Positions 46,101 to 55,948 of a stretch of DNA of 64,000 bases are shown here, in pieces. The DNA comes from Streptomyces sp. AJS327 (GTDB taxonomy: Bacteria > Actinomycetota > Actinomycetes > Streptomycetales > Streptomycetaceae): assembly GCF_013450295.1 (NCBI RefSeq), contig NZ_SKBR01000002.1, forward strand, positions 1-64,000. The letters are read 5' to 3'. Position 1 is the first letter of the stretch. The number at the start of each line of letters is the position of its first letter. The position numbers were made by a program, and so were the translations under genes. The notes beneath the pieces are model-generated. The model saw only the letters and a list, made by a program, of their open reading frames with translations. It did not search any database and was not told the origin of the DNA.

Positions 46101-49100
46101 GCTGGGCCGGGCGATGGAGCTGCCGGAAACCGTTCCGGTGGCGGCCCGTTGGGACTGGCGTGCCTGGCAGGAGGCGCCCTTGGTGCCGCAGATCCTCCGC
46201 GAGTTGGTGCGCGATGGGTCGCCGCGTAAGCGCCGGGCGAGTGGATCGGCTGCGAGCGGTCTACGGGACCGCGTGGCCCGCATGTCCAGGAGTCAGGCGC
46301 TGGCCGCGATCACGGAGGCTGTCCGGGTTGAGGTTGCTGGGGTGTTGGGGTTTGGGTCGGGGGTGGAGGTTCCGGTGGGGTTGGCGTTTCGGGAGATGGG
46401 TTTTGATTCGTTGACGTCGGTGGAGTTGCGGAATCGGTTGGGTGTGGTGTTGGGGGTGCGGTTGCCTGCGACGGTGGTGTTTGATCATCCGTCGGTGGGG
46501 GTGTTGGCGGAGTTTGTGTGTGGGTTGGTGCGGGGTGGGGGTGGGGTTGGTTCTGAGGTTGTTTCTGGTTCTGGTGTTGGTGGTGGTGTGGTGGAGGGTG
46601 ATCCGGTGGTGGTGGTGGGTGTGGGGTGTCGTTATCCGGGTGGTGTGGTGTCGGGTGAGGGGTTGTGGGGTTTGGTGGGGTCGGGTGGGGATGCGGTGGG
46701 TGGTTTTCCGGTGGATCGGGGTTGGGATGTGGGGGTGTTGGAGGGTGTGGGTGGTGTGGTTCCTGGTGGTGGTGGGTTTGTTTATGAGGCGGGTTTGTTT
46801 GATGCGGGGTTTTTTGGGATTTCGCCGCGTGAGGCGTTGGCGATGGATCCGCAGCAGCGGTTGTTGTTGGAGGTGGCGTGGGAGGCGTTGGAGGATGGTG
46901 GTGTGGATGTTTTGGGGTTGCGGGGGAGTCGGACGGGTGTGTTTGTGGGGGTGATTCCGCAGGATTATGCGGCGCGGTTGGGTGTGGTGCCTGAGGAGGC
47001 GGCGGGGTATGTGGGGATTGGGAATACGACGAGTGTGGTGTCGGGTCGGGTGTCGTATGCGTTGGGGTTTGAGGGTCCGGCGGTGACGGTGGATACGGCG
47101 TGTTCGTCGTCGTTGGTGGCGATGCATTTGGCGGCGCAGTCGTTGCGGTTGGGTGAGTGTTCGTTGGCGTTGGCGGGTGGGGTGACGGTGATGTCGTCGG
47201 CGGCGACGTTTGTGGAGTTTGGTCGGCAGGGTGGGTTGTCGGGGGATGGTCGGTGTAAGTCGTTTGCGGGGGCGGCGGATGGTACTGGGTGGGGTGAGGG
47301 TGTGGGGTTGGTGTTGTTGGAGCGGTTGTCGGATGCGGTGGCGAATGGGCATGAGGTGTTGGCGGTGTTGCGGGGTTCGGCGGTGAATCAGGATGGTGCG
47401 TCGAATGGTTTGACGGCGCCGAATGGTCCGTCGCAGCAGCGGGTGATCCGGCAGGCGTTGGCGAACGCCGGGCTGGGCGTGGGCGAGGTCGACGTGGTGG
47501 AGGCGCATGGTACGGGGACGCGGTTGGGTGATCCGATCGAGGCCCAGGCCCTGCTGGCGACCTACGGGCAGAACCGCCCGGAGGACCGTCCGTTGTGGTT
47601 GGGGTCGGTGAAGTCGAACATCGGTCATACGCAGGCGGCTGCTGGTGTGGCGGGTGTCATCAAGATGGTGATGGCGTTGCGGTATGAGCGGTTGCCGGTG
47701 ACGTTGCATGTGGATGAGCCGTCGCCGCAGGTGGATTGGTCGGCGGGTGAGGTGCGTTTGTTGACGGAGTCGGTGCCGTGGGAGGTGTCGGACTCGCGGG
47801 TGCGTCGTGCGGGGGTGTCGTCGTTTGGTGTGAGTGGGACGAACGCGCACGTGATTTTGGAGGAGCCGCCCGCCCCGGCGAAGCCCGCCGTGATTCGGGT
47901 TCCGGCGGTGGCCGCCTTTGGCGCTGAGGATGGCGAACGCGGTGAGCAGCGGGAGTTGGGTGAGCGGGTGGAGCGCGAGGGGTCGGGCGGCCAGGGGGAG
48001 TTGGGGTTGGTGCCGTGGGTGGTGTCGGGCCGTGGGGGTGCGGGGTTGCGGGGTCAGGCTGCGCGGTTGGCGGGGTTTGTGCGGGAGCGAGTGGCGGCGG
48101 GTGGGGTGGATGCGGAGTGGTTGGCGGGTGTGGCGGTGCGGCTTAGTGGCCGGTCTGGTCTGGAGAACCGTGCTGTGGTGGTGGGGTCGGGTGTGGAGGA
48201 GTTGTTGGCGGGGTTGGATGGGGTGGCGGGTGAGGAGCGGTCGGTGGCTGTGGGGTCGTTGTCGGGGGCGGTGTTGGTGTTTCCGGGGCAGGGTGGTCAG
48301 TGGTTGGGGATGGGTCGTGGGTTGTTGGAGGCGGCGGAGTCGGGGTCGGGTGCGGGTGCGGGTTCTGTTCTTGGGTCGGTGTTTGTGGGGCGGTTGGTGG
48401 AGTGTGAGCGGGCGTTGGAGCCGTTTGTGGGGTGGTCGTTGCGTGAGGTGTTGTTGGGGGTTGATGAGGGGTGGTTGGGGCGGGTGGATGTGGTGCAGCC
48501 GGTGTTGTGGGCGGTGATGGTGTCGTTGGCTGAGGTGTGGCGGGGTGTGGGTGTGGTGGGGGATGTGGTGGTGGGGCATTCGCAGGGTGAGATCGCGGCG
48601 GCGGTGGTGGCGGGTCGGTTGAGTGTGGAGGATGGGGCGCGGGTGGTGGCGTTGCGGTCGCGTGCGTTGCGGGGGTTGTCGGGTGGGGGTGCGATGGCCT
48701 CGATCGGTCTGGACGCGGTCGAGGTGGAGGGTCTGCTGCCGGAGGGGGTGTCGGTCGCGGCGATCAATGCTCCGGGGCAGGTGGTCGTCAGCGGCCCGCC
48801 GTCGCAGGTGGCGCAGGTGTGTGCCCGGGCGGAGGGGGCGGGGGTGCGGGCGCGGTTGATCGAGGTGGACTACGCCTCGCACCACGCGCAGGTGGAGGCC
48901 ATCGAGGAGGAGCTACGGGCGGAGTTGGCGCCGGTCGTCGACCAGGCCGCGGTCATGGCTGCGGATGGCGGCGTGTTCGAGGGCCCGGTGTTGGTCTCCA
49001 CCGTGACCGGACAACCGGTTCCTGACGGGGAGTTGGACGGCGACTACTGGTACCGGAATCTGCGGGAGCCGGTGGTGTTCGCGGACGCGGTGCGTACCGC

Positions 49101-52100
49101 ACACGCTCTGGGGCATGGGGTGTTTTTGGAGGTGGGTCCGCATCCGGTGTTGGGGCTGGCCTTGTCGGGGGTGTTGGCGGAGTCGGACGCGCGGGTGTTG
49201 CACACCCTGCGTCGTGACCAGCCCGAACCGGAACAGTTGCTGAGGAGTCTGGGTGCGGCTTGGACGGTGGGGTTGCCGGTGGAGTGGTCGCGGGTGCTGC
49301 CGAAGGTGGCGCCGGTCGCTCTACCCACGTACGCGTTCCAGCGCCAGCGCTACTGGCTCGACGCCCCAGCTCCGGCTCCTTCCGTGGTCTCGGGGACGGA
49401 CGCGTGGCGCTACCGAGTCGGCTGGACTCCACTGGCCGCCCAGCCCACGAGCGGCGGACTGCCGCGTCAATGGAGGTTGATATGTCGGGACAGCGACCAG
49501 GTAAGCGACGTTAAGGCGGCGTTGGAGCAAGTCGGTGCCGAGGTCGAGGTGCGGGTGCTGCCCGCCCAGCCCGATCGGGCGAGCGTCGCCGAACTCCTCT
49601 CTGGCGCCGAGCACGTTGCCTGTCTGACGCAGGGAGTCGACGAGCCAGCCACCGCCCTGACCGTTATGCAAGCGACCGTCGATCTGGGATCTCCGTGTCG
49701 CCTGTGGTTCCTGACTCGTGGTGCGGTGGCGACGCCGGGTTCGGATGTGGTGCCTGATCCGTCGCAGGCGGCGGTGTGGGGGCTGGGTCGGGTGTTCGGT
49801 CTGGAACACCCGGATCATTACGGTGGGTTGGTTGATCTGCCGACGGTGTGGCGGTCGGGTACGGATGGTCAGCTGGTTGCCGCGTTGACGCATCCGGTGG
49901 AGGACCAGATCGCGGTGAGCGCGGGGGGCGTGTTCGTGCGCCGTTTGCAGCATGCTCCGGTGTCCTCGGTTGCTGGTGGTCGTGTGTGGCGGCCCTCGGG
50001 CACGGTGGTGGTCACCGGCGGCACCGGTGAAATCGGCTCCCATCTGGCGCGGTGGCTGGTGCGGAGCGGTGCGGAGCAGTTGGTTTTGGTGAGTCGTTCG
50101 GGTCTGGAGGCTCCGGGAGCACGGGAGTTGGCTGAGGAGTTGACCGCCCTGGGTGCGCCGACCACGGTCGCCGCCTGCGACATAACCGACCGGCAGCAGC
50201 TCGCCGACCTCCTGGACAGCGTCGACGGCCCGCCCGTCACCACCGTTATCCACACCGCTGCCATCATCGAGTTGGCCTGGTTGCGCGACGCCACACCGGA
50301 CCACCTGAACACGGTCCTGGACGCCAAGTGCACCGGTGCCGACCATCTCGCGGAACTGCTCGGTGCCCATCACCCTGACGTCCGGCTGGTGTTGTTCTCC
50401 TCCATCGCCGGGATATGGGGCAGCGGGATGCACGGCGCGTACGCCGCCGCCAACGCCTACCTCGATGCGCTGGCTGAGAGCCGGGCCGCCTCTCAGCCCA
50501 TCACCTCCGTAGCGTGGGGGATCTGGGACACCGAACTCGACCTGGGGCGAGTGGATCCCGACCAGATGTACCGGCAAGGTCTTCCGTTCCTCGACCGCGA
50601 CCGCGCACTCGACGCGCTCGCTCAGGTCCTCGGTGGCGGGGAGACGGTTCTGGCGCTCGCTGAGGTCGACTGGCCCACCTTCGTCCCTGTCTTCACCGCG
50701 GCCAGGGAACGTCCCCTGCTTTCCGAGCTGCCCGAGGTCCGGGCCCTCGACTCTGCCGAGAAGGGCTCCAACGACCGTGACACCGAGGGTTCTTCGGCGC
50801 TGGTGAGCAGGCTGGCCACCGCCACCGAGGCGGAGCGGGAGGCCGCGCTGCTAGAGACGGTCCGAACCGAGGTGGCGGCCGTGCTCGGCCATGCCGACGC
50901 GGACACCGTCACTCCCACCCGAGCGTTCCGCGACCTCGGGTTCGACTCGCTGACCGCCGTCGACCTGCGAAACCGGCTCGGTACGGCCCTCGGAATCCAC
51001 CTGCCCGCGACGGTGGTCTTCGACTACCCGACACCGCGGGCGCTCGCGGTCTTCCTCAAGAACGAGGTGTGGGGAGGTAGTTCGGTCGAACCCGTCGTCC
51101 AGTCGGTGGCGTTCAGCGGTGAGCCGATCGCCATCGTCGGGATGAGCTGCCGCTACCCCGGTGGCGTGCACTCCGCCGAGGCACTGTGGGATCTGATCTC
51201 CCAACAGGGCGACGCCATCGCGGGGTTCCCGACGGACCGCGGTTGGGATATGTCGTCGCTGTACCACCCGGACCGGGACCGCCCGAACAGCGTGTACGCC
51301 GAGGGCGGTGGCTTCCTGCACGACGCGGCCCTCTTCGACCCGACGTTCTTCGGCATCAGCCCACGCGAGGCCCGGGCGATGGACCCGCAGCAACGCATGC
51401 TGCTGGAAGCCTCCTGGGAGACCTTCGAACGCGCCGGAATCGACCCGGAGTTGCTGAGGGGCAGCGCGACGGGCGTCTTCGTCGGCTCCAACTACCAGGA
51501 CTACGGGGCGAACGTGACCGACGCGCCGGAGGGCGCCGAGGGACACATGCTCACCGGTGGCGCGTCGAGCGTCCTCTCCGGCCGCATCGCCTACACGTTC
51601 GGCCTGGAGGGGCCAGCGGTGACGGTCGACACGGCCTGCTCGTCGTCCCTGGTCGGGGTGCACCTGGCGACGCAGGCGCTGCGGCTCGGAGAGTGCTCGC
51701 TGGCACTCGCGGGCGGCGTCGCCGTGATGGGTTCCCCGGGCGCCCTGGTGGCGTTCAGCAAGCAGGGCGCGCTGTCACCCGACGGCCGGTGCCGGTCCTT
51801 CTCCGCCGACGCGGACGGGATGGGTATGGCCGAGGGCGTGGGGCTCATCCTGCTGGAGCGGTTGTCGGACGCGGTGGCGAACGGGCACAACGTGCTGGCG
51901 GTGGTGCGTGGTTCGGCTGTTAACCAGGACGGTGCGTCGAACGGTCTGACAGCGCCGAACGGCCCGTCCCAACAGCGGGTGATCCGGCAGGCGTTGGCGA
52001 ACGCCGGAGTCGGTGCCGCCGAGGTCGACGCCGTGGAGGCCCACGGGACCGGCACCACCCTGGGTGACCCGATCGAGGCCCAGGCCCTGTTGGCCACGTA

Positions 52101-52998
52101 CGGCCAGGAACGCCCTGAGGACCGTCCACTGTGGCTCGGCTCGGTGAAGTCCAACATCGGCCACTCGCAGGCCGCTTCGGGTGTGGCCGGGATCATCAAG
52201 ATGGTGATGGCGCTGCGGAACGGGTTGCTCCCGGCGACCCTGCATGCCGACACCCCCTCGCCCCATGTGGACTGGTCCATGGGTGACGTGCGTCTGCTGA
52301 CGGAGCCGGTGCCGTGGCAGGCGAACGGGCGGGTGCGTCGGGCCGGGGTGTCGTCGTTCGGGGTGAGCGGCACCAACGCCCACGTGATCCTGGAAGAGCC
52401 GCCGGCGATGCCGTCGCAGGCGAAGGCGACGAAGCCGTTCGTGGCCGGAGAAGCGACGGCCACGGAGCCCGCACCGGAACTCGACGTGTCCGCGGCGCGA
52501 ACCGTCGTCAACTCAACTCCAGTTGTCGAAGGGGAAGTTGAGACCGAAGTAGTGGCCGGTCCGGTGTCGTGGACTGTCTCGTGCGACCACCGGGCGTCAG
52601 CCCGCGGTTGGCGGGTTCGCCCACACCCTCGCCACCGGACGCGCCGCCCACGCCCACCGGGCCGTCGTCGTCGGGGGAGCAGACGACCCGCTCACCGGAC
52701 TGCGCGCCCTCGCCGATGGCGAAACCACCCGCCACCTCGCCCAGGACACCGCCGCGGACGATCGGCGGACCGTCCTCGTCTTCCCCGGCCAGGGCTCCCA
52801 ATGGGCCGGAATGGGCGTCCAGTTGATGGACGCGTCGCCCGTCTTCCGCGAACACCTCACGGCCTGCGTCGACGCCCTCCAGCCGTACCTCGACTACTCC
52901 CCGCTGGCCGTACTCCGCGGCGAACCCGGCGCCCCCACCCTGGAACGGGTGGATGTGGTGCAGCCGGTGTTGTGGGCGGTGATGGTGTCGTTGGCTGA
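40144..52998 (+). CDS. Modular type I polyketide synthase, modules 9, 10 and KS of module 11 (5' part of a frameshifted gene)
   Basis: Domains by residue: docking 1-34; KS 35-462, AT 575-937, DH 948-1244, ER 1448-1771, KR 1772-1985, ACP 2055-2133; KS 2152-2576, AT 2708-3072, KR 3086-3490, ACP 3555-3644; KS 3660-4089. The module 9 AT is HAFH (malonyl) and the module 10 AT is YASH (methylmalonyl). Real homology ends at about residue 4146 (nt 52581), just after WTVS of the KS-AT linker. The last ~140 codons to the TGA at 52996-52998 are an arginine/proline-rich out-of-frame read, and the PKS sequence continues one frame later. ATG 40144 is preferred to the in-frame GTG at 40126 because GAGAGG at 40128-40133 lies 10 nt before it and [20 protein letters not shown] is a typical docking start. 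As written, the product would stop before the module 11 AT. Confidence 0.93.
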   Translation: MANEEQLRSYLRFVTTDLHETRQRLEQLEAEQHAPIAIVGMSCRFPGGVRSPEELWDLVADGTDAISEFPTDRGWDLESLFDDDPDQTGTSYTSTGGFVYDAGEFDAGFFGISPREARAMDPQQRLILECTWEVIERAGIDANTLRNTNTGVFVGASAQSYGMFADHAGEGGEGYFLTGNAASVVSGRLAYVFGLEGPAVTVDTACSSSLVSLHLAAQALRAGECSLAVAGGVAVMSNPGAFVEFSRQRGLAPDGRCKPFASAADGTGWGEGVGVLLLERLSDAVANGHEVLAVVRGSAVNQDGASNGLTAPNGPSQQRVIRQALANAGLGVGEVDVVEAHGTGTTLGDPIEAQALLATYGQDRPENRPLWLGSVKSNIGHTQAASGMAGVIKMVMAMRHGSLPTTLHVDQPSPHVDWSAGEVRLLTEPMPWQGEGRTRRAGVSSFGVSGTNAHVILEEPPAPATSVEVESVSVVGELGLVPWVVSGRGGVGLRGQAARLAGFVRECVAAGERVDVAGVAAGLVGRAGLEDRAVVVGSGVEGLLSGLDAVAEGGVSASSVGVEGVVVGSSVGGKLAVLFTGQGSQFVGMGAELYGRFGVFAGVVDEVCEVADGLLPGPLRPVLFGQDGQDGQDGQDGEDGVGGGGVGEGLLGETVFAQVGLVALEVGLWRVLEECGVCPDVLIGHSVGEVSAAVASGVLSLSDAVRLVCARGVLMQGLASGGVMVSVAASVAEVEGRVEGLEGVWVAAVNGPEAVVLAGEAEAVGGVVGVLSGEGFRTRWLPVSHAFHTPLMDPILEEFAQRIEGLSFGPGRIPVVSTVSGGVVGSDFGGVAYWVEHARRPVRFGDAVGVARGLGVRVWAEVGPQPALTAVLGGCEGEVSAVFMRRGRDQVAGVLTGLARLHVHGVGVDWRRLLPRGAGSVELPTYAFQRRRFWVDGVVGSGVSGLSGWGLVGGGHGVLGARVSLAGGGVVWVGGLSVVGQSWLVDHGVGGVVVVPGTAFVDVVAYVGGEVGCGCVEELMLRAPLVVSEGEGARGVVVQVVVEDADGEGRRGVSVYSRPDTATSTSASGGSGNVADGEVWTLHATGVLAPTPVSAEGFVPEWGWPPSGEVVAVEGIYDRLAGGGFDYGPVFRGLRGVWRDGWDVFAEVVLPDDPAGYVVHPALLDAVLHALAVTAGGDGEVAEFEGGMPFAFSGVTVYRSGARTLHARLRRQGSDGVCVEAVDPSGQPVVTIDSLVFRPINQQTLAGSSASEPRLLRMRWSSASELVDARAEESTADWVLVGDARDGYADLAALAQALPDGAESPSLVVLSTCGDTGRVEAGEDGAARAESMVVRLLGEIQEFLASPKLNDARLLVLTRGAVTTEDPLHPVDPAMSAVWGMVRSAQTEHPERFLLLDLDPQTDAADEHSLLERMLPAVRSGELDQLAVRGGELIAPALAEVDETDDLRLPEDGPWRLSAGPGGTLTELTPVPHPEAAGPLPSGTIRLSMRATGLNFRDVLIALGMYPDDATIGSEGAGVVTEVAPDVTELAVGDRVLGLMSESFGDVVVADARTVAPIPEGWSFAEAASVPVAFLTAYYSLVHLADLRCGERVLIHAGTGGVGMAAVQLARHLGADVFATAHPSKWETLRGLGLSDDRIASSRDLDFRTSFLDATYGEGLDVVLNSLAGEFIDASLELLPRGGRFIEMGKTDVRDGTSLPPGVTYRTFDLSEPEPTTIGEMLSQLLALFTEGRLELLPMTAWDVRRTPAAFRHLSQARHVGKNVLTLPVPFDPEGVVVVSGGTGVLGGVVSEWLVSEWGVRRLVLVGRRGLVGSVVGVVERLRGLGVVVDVVAADVSCRGGVEGVVDGVVSGGGVVSGVVHLAGVVDDGVVGSLSGDRVGVVMGGKAGGAWWLSEVTRGFDLSFFVVFSSVAGVVGSPGQANYAAANGFVDGLVGWRRSRGLVGQSVAWGLWDVEEGMAGGLSDGDVARMARGGVTGLSPAEGMALLGRAMELPETVPVAARWDWRAWQEAPLVPQILRELVRDGSPRKRRASGSAASGLRDRVARMSRSQALAAITEAVRVEVAGVLGFGSGVEVPVGLAFREMGFDSLTSVELRNRLGVVLGVRLPATVVFDHPSVGVLAEFVCGLVRGGGGVGSEVVSGSGVGGGVVEGDPVVVVGVGCRYPGGVVSGEGLWGLVGSGGDAVGGFPVDRGWDVGVLEGVGGVVPGGGGFVYEAGLFDAGFFGISPREALAMDPQQRLLLEVAWEALEDGGVDVLGLRGSRTGVFVGVIPQDYAARLGVVPEEAAGYVGIGNTTSVVSGRVSYALGFEGPAVTVDTACSSSLVAMHLAAQSLRLGECSLALAGGVTVMSSAATFVEFGRQGGLSGDGRCKSFAGAADGTGWGEGVGLVLLERLSDAVANGHEVLAVLRGSAVNQDGASNGLTAPNGPSQQRVIRQALANAGLGVGEVDVVEAHGTGTRLGDPIEAQALLATYGQNRPEDRPLWLGSVKSNIGHTQAAAGVAGVIKMVMALRYERLPVTLHVDEPSPQVDWSAGEVRLLTESVPWEVSDSRVRRAGVSSFGVSGTNAHVILEEPPAPAKPAVIRVPAVAAFGAEDGERGEQRELGERVEREGSGGQGELGLVPWVVSGRGGAGLRGQAARLAGFVRERVAAGGVDAEWLAGVAVRLSGRSGLENRAVVVGSGVEELLAGLDGVAGEERSVAVGSLSGAVLVFPGQGGQWLGMGRGLLEAAESGSGAGAGSVLGSVFVGRLVECERALEPFVGWSLREVLLGVDEGWLGRVDVVQPVLWAVMVSLAEVWRGVGVVGDVVVGHSQGEIAAAVVAGRLSVEDGARVVALRSRALRGLSGGGAMASIGLDAVEVEGLLPEGVSVAAINAPGQVVVSGPPSQVAQVCARAEGAGVRARLIEVDYASHHAQVEAIEEELRAELAPVVDQAAVMAADGGVFEGPVLVSTVTGQPVPDGELDGDYWYRNLREPVVFADAVRTAHALGHGVFLEVGPHPVLGLALSGVLAESDARVLHTLRRDQPEPEQLLRSLGAAWTVGLPVEWSRVLPKVAPVALPTYAFQRQRYWLDAPAPAPSVVSGTDAWRYRVGWTPLAAQPTSGGLPRQWRLICRDSDQVSDVKAALEQVGAEVEVRVLPAQPDRASVAELLSGAEHVACLTQGVDEPATALTVMQATVDLGSPCRLWFLTRGAVATPGSDVVPDPSQAAVWGLGRVFGLEHPDHYGGLVDLPTVWRSGTDGQLVAALTHPVEDQIAVSAGGVFVRRLQHAPVSSVAGGRVWRPSGTVVVTGGTGEIGSHLARWLVRSGAEQLVLVSRSGLEAPGARELAEELTALGAPTTVAACDITDRQQLADLLDSVDGPPVTTVIHTAAIIELAWLRDATPDHLNTVLDAKCTGADHLAELLGAHHPDVRLVLFSSIAGIWGSGMHGAYAAANAYLDALAESRAASQPITSVAWGIWDTELDLGRVDPDQMYRQGLPFLDRDRALDALAQVLGGGETVLALAEVDWPTFVPVFTAARERPLLSELPEVRALDSAEKGSNDRDTEGSSALVSRLATATEAEREAALLETVRTEVAAVLGHADADTVTPTRAFRDLGFDSLTAVDLRNRLGTALGIHLPATVVFDYPTPRALAVFLKNEVWGGSSVEPVVQSVAFSGEPIAIVGMSCRYPGGVHSAEALWDLISQQGDAIAGFPTDRGWDMSSLYHPDRDRPNSVYAEGGGFLHDAALFDPTFFGISPREARAMDPQQRMLLEASWETFERAGIDPELLRGSATGVFVGSNYQDYGANVTDAPEGAEGHMLTGGASSVLSGRIAYTFGLEGPAVTVDTACSSSLVGVHLATQALRLGECSLALAGGVAVMGSPGALVAFSKQGALSPDGRCRSFSADADGMGMAEGVGLILLERLSDAVANGHNVLAVVRGSAVNQDGASNGLTAPNGPSQQRVIRQALANAGVGAAEVDAVEAHGTGTTLGDPIEAQALLATYGQERPEDRPLWLGSVKSNIGHSQAASGVAGIIKMVMALRNGLLPATLHADTPSPHVDWSMGDVRLLTEPVPWQANGRVRRAGVSSFGVSGTNAHVILEEPPAMPSQAKATKPFVAGEATATEPAPELDVSAARTVVNSTPVVEGEVETEVVAGPVSWTVSCDHRASARGWRVRPHPRHRTRRPRPPGRRRRGSRRPAHRTARPRRWRNHPPPRPGHRRGRSADRPRLPRPGLPMGRNGRPVDGRVARLPRTPHGLRRRPPAVPRLLPAGRTPRRTRRPHPGTGGCGAAGVVGGDGVVG
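41456..43860 (+). repeat. GT-skewed GRINS-like block, AT and DH of module 9
   Basis: Malonyl AT plus DH; matches module 6 and module 13. Compared with module 12 the AT stretch is nearly the same, including the silent wording around 41740-41830 and 57460-57550. Confidence 0.9.
42016..42060 (+). repeat. 9-bp tandem repeat in the module 9 AT (four GQD plus GED)
   Basis: Four 9-bp GGCCAGGAC units followed by GGCGAGGAC in the Gly/Asp-rich AT insertion. Confidence 0.95.
45457..46053 (+). repeat. 597-bp KR repeat, copy 2 (module 9)
   Basis: Equal-length partner of 34198-34794. It follows an ER here but directly follows the KR structural half in module 7, so the tract ends do not respect module boundaries. 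Confidence 0.93.
46323..49473 (+). repeat. 3.2-kb ACP-KS-AT repeat, copy 2 (modules 9/10)
   Basis: Partner of 35061-38232. The KS proteins are identical by eye. The 21-bp length difference is accounted for by tandem-repeat changes in the ACP-KS linker. Confidence 0.93.
46597..51075 (+). other. Module 10: KS-AT(methylmalonyl)-KR(A2)-ACP
   Basis: KS 46597-47870, Cys 47101. AT 48265-49360, Ser 48580, YASH 48871-48882. KR Ser 50401, Trp 50416, Tyr 50440 with His three before Tyr and no LDD, the A2 fingerprint: L-hydroxyl on an epimerised alpha-methyl substrate. ACP Ser 50947. The ACP9-KS10-AT10 stretch duplicates ACP7-KS8-AT8. Confidence 0.93.
49712..50258 (+). repeat. 547-bp KR N-half repeat, copy 2 (module 10)
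   Basis: Partner of 38501-39047, with a small internal difference (EIGSH against ALGTH after TGGTG). Sequence downstream of 50258 is unrelated to module 8. Confidence 0.88.
52573..52624 (+). other. Apparent frameshift with ~50-nt deletion in the KS11-AT11 linker
   Basis: Frame 1 encodes recognisable linker up to WTVS (TCG at 52579-52581). Recognisable linker (AHTLATGR) resumes in frame 2 at GCC 52619. The same interval is 29 residues (87 nt) in modules 5 and 7 but only 37 nt here. The shortfall is exactly 50 nt, which equals 2 mod 3 and explains both the missing residues and the frame change. It is a real deletion that breaks the gene, or an assembly or sequencing error. Confidence 0.85.
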
Positions 52999-55810
52999 GG
53001 TGTGGCGGGGTGTGGGTGTGGTGGGGGATGTGGTGGTGGGGCATTCGCAGGGGGAGATCGCGGCGGCGGTGGTGGCGGGTCGGTTGAGTGTGGAGGATGG
53101 GGCGCGGGTGGTGGCGTTGCGGTCGCGTGCGTTGCGGGGGTTGGCGGGTGGGGGTGCGATGGCCTCGATCGGTTTGGACGTGGCGGAGGTGGAGGGTCTG
53201 CTGCCGGAAGGGGTCTCGGTGGCGGCGATCAACGCTCCGGGGCAGGTGGTGGTGAGTGGTCCGCCGTCGGGGGTGGCGCAGGTGTGTGCCCGGGCGGAGG
53301 AGACGGGCGTACGCGCTCGGTTGATCGAGGTGGACTACGCCTCACACCACGCGCAGGTCGAGGCGGTGGAGGAACGGCTGCGGAGCGAACTGGCCGGGGT
53401 CGTTGACCGGGGCTCCGGTTCGGGAGTGGTACTGGTCTCCACGGTGACCGGACAACCGGTTCTCGACGGGGAGTTGGACGGCGACTACTGGTACCGGAAC
53501 CTGCGGGAGCCGGTGTTGTTCGCGGACGCGGTGCGCACCGCGCACGCCCTGGGACACCGCGCGTTCGTGGAGGTGAGCCCGCATCCGGTGCTGAACCTCG
53601 CCCTGGCTGGGGTACTCGCGGAGTCGGACCCGGAGGCCGAGGCCCGGGTGCTGCACACCCTGCGTCGTGACCAGCCTGAACCGGAACAGTTGCTGAGGAG
53701 TCTGGGTGCGGCTTGGACGGTGGGGTTGCCGGTGGAGTGGTCGCGGGTGCTGCCGGGGAAGGCCGAGCCGGTGGAGTTGCCCACGTATGCCTTCCAGCGC
53801 CAGCGCTACTGGCTCGACGCGCCAGGCCAGGCCACGGACGTGCCTGTGGCGGCGGGTACTTCCGTACATGACGCGTGGCGCTACCGGGTCGGCTGGACCC
53901 CGTTGGGCGCCCAGCAGACCGGCGGGTTGTCCCGACGCTGGCTGCTGGTCTGCCACGACAGTGCCGAAGCAGCGGACGTTCAGCGGGCGTTGGAGCAGGC
54001 TGGCGCTGAGGTCGAGCTGCGGATCCTGCCCAACGACTCCGATCGGGACGGTGTCGTCCAACTGTTCTCGGGAGCCAAGCACATCGCGTACCTCCCGAGC
54101 GGCTTCGACCGGGATCATCCCGAACACGCGGGACTACCTGCGGGCTTGGCCTCCGTGCTGACGGCGGTCCAGGCGGCTGTCGAGCAAACGGGCGCCCGGC
54201 TCTGGATGTTGACCCGCGGTGCGGTCAGCACGCCTGGCGCGGACGCGGCACCGGACCCGGCGCAGGCGGCGGTGTGGGGGCTGGGGCGGGTGTTCGGTCT
54301 GGAACACCCTGACCACTACGGCGGGTTGATCGACCTGCCCACGACCTGGCAGGCCGGTACCGGCAGTCAGCTGGCCGCCGCGCTGGCCGAGTCGGTCGAG
54401 GACCAGATCGCGCTACGTACCGTCGGTGTGTTCGCCCGTCGGCTCCAGCACGCTCCGGCGCCCTCGGACGACCGTCCGGAGTGGAAGCCCAGCGGCACAG
54501 TACTGATCACCGGTGGCACCGGGGCGCTCGGCGGCCACCTGGCTCGCTGGCTGGCCCGGCACGGCGCCGAACACCTGGTTCTGGCAAGCCGGTCCGGTCC
54601 CGACGCCCCCGGCGTCGGCGAGCTGGCTCGTGAACTGACGGATCAGGGCACGCCGACCACGGTCGTCGCCTGTGACATCGCCGACCGCGAGCAGGTGGAC
54701 GCCGTCCTGGCGGACGACGGCTATCCGAGGATCTCCACAGTCATCCACGCTGCTGGCGTTCCCCAGCGCACGACGATTCGAGAGTCCCAACTGGGTGACT
54801 TCGCCGAACTGTTGCGTGCGAAGGTGGTCGGCACGCAGAACCTCGTCGCGGCCGTGGACGAACATCCGGTGGACGAACTGGTGCTGTTCTCCTCCAACTC
54901 GGGTGTGTGGGGCAGCGGCATGCACGGCGCCTACGCCGCCGCGAACGCCTACCTCGACGCCGTGGCCGAGCAGTTGCGCGGCAAGGGTCGCCGGGCCGTA
55001 TCGCTCGCCTGGGGCCTCTGGGGTGGCGGCGGCATGGCGGAAGGCGGCGGGGAGGAGTACCTGTCGCGTGTCGGTATCCGGCCGATGGCGCCCGAGCACG
55101 CGGTGGCCGCCCTGCACGAGGCACTCACTCTCGACGAGACCTTCGTCGCCGTGGCGGACGTGGACTGGGACCGGTTCGTGCCCACCTTCACCGCCGCCCG
55201 TCGTCGTCCCCTCATAGAGGAGTTGCCCGAGGTCCGTCGCCTGGCCCTGACCAGCGAGGAGCAGAGCGGCGCCGTATCCGGAGAGGGGACGGGGTCCCTG
55301 CGGGACCGGCTTGCCGGGCTGAACGCCGAGGACCAGTACAGCGAGTTGCTGGACGTCGTTCGCGAGGCCGCCGCGAAGGTGCTCGAACTGCCGGATCCCG
55401 AGGCGGTGGAGGAGAACCGGGCGTTCCGTGACCTCGGCTTCGACTCGGTGACCGCAGTCGAGGTGCGTAACCGGCTGCGCAAACTGTCCGGCCAACAGCT
55501 CCCCGCCACCCTGGTGTTCGACCATCCGACGCCGAGTGCCGTCGTCGCCTTCCTCCGCGACGCGATGTTCCCGGAGGGGGCGCGCGAAGCGGAGTCCCCA
55601 CTCGCCCAGATCGAGCGTCTGGAGAACTCGCTGATGCGGACGGATGCCGACGAGCGCGAGAAGGCGCGCATCACGCTCCGTCTCCAGTCACTCCTGGACC
55701 GGTGGCGTGAAGGCGACGAGCCCCAACGGGACAGCGGACAGGAGCACTTCGAGTCCGCGACACCAGACGAAGTGTTCGACTTCATTGACCGAGAGCTGGG
55801 TCAGCGCTGA
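52811..55810 (+). CDS. Modular type I polyketide synthase, AT-KR-ACP of module 11 and C-terminal docking (3' part of the frameshifted gene)
   Basis: This frame resumes the PKS protein from about nt 52600 (linker [20 protein letters not shown]). The first ATG is at 52811, already inside the AT (after [10 protein letters not shown]), so it is not a plausible independent start, and I see no docking helix or ribosome-binding site there. AT spans 52766-53820 with GHSQG Ser at 53045 and YASH at 53336-53347, predicting methylmalonyl-CoA. KR has Ser 54893, Trp 54908 and Tyr 54932, and His three residues before Tyr (A2 fingerprint). ACP Ser is at 55445 (FDSV). The C-terminal docking helices lie at 55579-55810 and end with an acidic FDFIDRELG tail. 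It is best read as the 3' end of gene 4, cut off by a frameshift that is either a sequencing error or a recent lesion. Confidence 0.9.
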   Translation: MGVQLMDASPVFREHLTACVDALQPYLDYSPLAVLRGEPGAPTLERVDVVQPVLWAVMVSLAEVWRGVGVVGDVVVGHSQGEIAAAVVAGRLSVEDGARVVALRSRALRGLAGGGAMASIGLDVAEVEGLLPEGVSVAAINAPGQVVVSGPPSGVAQVCARAEETGVRARLIEVDYASHHAQVEAVEERLRSELAGVVDRGSGSGVVLVSTVTGQPVLDGELDGDYWYRNLREPVLFADAVRTAHALGHRAFVEVSPHPVLNLALAGVLAESDPEAEARVLHTLRRDQPEPEQLLRSLGAAWTVGLPVEWSRVLPGKAEPVELPTYAFQRQRYWLDAPGQATDVPVAAGTSVHDAWRYRVGWTPLGAQQTGGLSRRWLLVCHDSAEAADVQRALEQAGAEVELRILPNDSDRDGVVQLFSGAKHIAYLPSGFDRDHPEHAGLPAGLASVLTAVQAAVEQTGARLWMLTRGAVSTPGADAAPDPAQAAVWGLGRVFGLEHPDHYGGLIDLPTTWQAGTGSQLAAALAESVEDQIALRTVGVFARRLQHAPAPSDDRPEWKPSGTVLITGGTGALGGHLARWLARHGAEHLVLASRSGPDAPGVGELARELTDQGTPTTVVACDIADREQVDAVLADDGYPRISTVIHAAGVPQRTTIRESQLGDFAELLRAKVVGTQNLVAAVDEHPVDELVLFSSNSGVWGSGMHGAYAAANAYLDAVAEQLRGKGRRAVSLAWGLWGGGGMAEGGGEEYLSRVGIRPMAPEHAVAALHEALTLDETFVAVADVDWDRFVPTFTAARRRPLIEELPEVRRLALTSEEQSGAVSGEGTGSLRDRLAGLNAEDQYSELLDVVREAAAKVLELPDPEAVEENRAFRDLGFDSVTAVEVRNRLRKLSGQQLPATLVFDHPTPSAVVAFLRDAMFPEGAREAESPLAQIERLENSLMRTDADEREKARITLRLQSLLDRWREGDEPQRDSGQEHFESATPDEVFDFIDRELGQR
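52946..53300 (+). repeat. GT-skewed GRINS-like block inside the AT of module 11
   Basis: Begins sharply at [13 protein letters not shown] within the AT and matches about 4573-4927. The AT sequence upstream of 52945 has no match to the other copies. Confidence 0.9.
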
Positions 55811-55948
55811 CGCCCCCACGCCCGTTCGACTCCAGCGATTGAGATTGTGATGACAGACCAGGACAAGCTTTTCGACTACCTCAAGCGCGTGACCGGTGAG
55901 CTGAAGCAGACCCGCGAACGGCTCCTTCGGTACGAGTCCGGTGAGCAC
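55579..55948 (+). other. Docking junction gene 4 to gene 5, with 39-nt intergenic gap
   Basis: The C-terminal helices of gene 4 include [18 protein letters not shown] and a [13 protein letters not shown] tail. The gene 5 N-terminus is a coiled coil of the class 1a-like type. I see no promoter or terminator in 55811-55849. Confidence 0.78.

Larger units (their letters stand above)
40246..46542 (+). other. Module 9: KS-AT(malonyl)-DH-ER-KR-ACP (fully reducing)
   Basis: KS 40246-41530, Cys 40759. AT 41866-42955, Ser 42199, HAFH 42496-42507. DH 42985-43875, His 43102 and Asp 43636. ER about 44485-45455 with [10 protein letters not shown] from 44929. KR 45457-46100 with VDD 45739-45747 and Tyr 45910; its catalytic part matches the module 7 KR. 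ACP Ser 46408. The AT and DH resemble module 6 closely, but the first ER half is independent and normally coded. Confidence 0.94.
51121..55578 (+). other. Module 11: KS-AT(methylmalonyl)-KR(A2)-ACP, interrupted by the frameshift
   Basis: KS 51121-52410 with Cys 51637 is in frame 1; AT, KR and ACP are in frame 2. The AT is a mosaic: normal GC codons to about 52945, then GT-skewed DNA matching the other methylmalonyl ATs. KR Ser 54893, Trp 54908, Tyr 54932, His three before Tyr (A2). ACP Ser 55445. If the frame is really broken, the assembly line stops at this KS. Confidence 0.88.

Noticed and set aside
52811..52998. Two separate PKS genes split at module 11
   Set aside because: The frame resuming near 52600 has no start with a ribosome-binding site and no docking helix before its ATG inside the AT, and the upstream frame ends in meaningless sequence. 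A single frameshifted gene is simpler.
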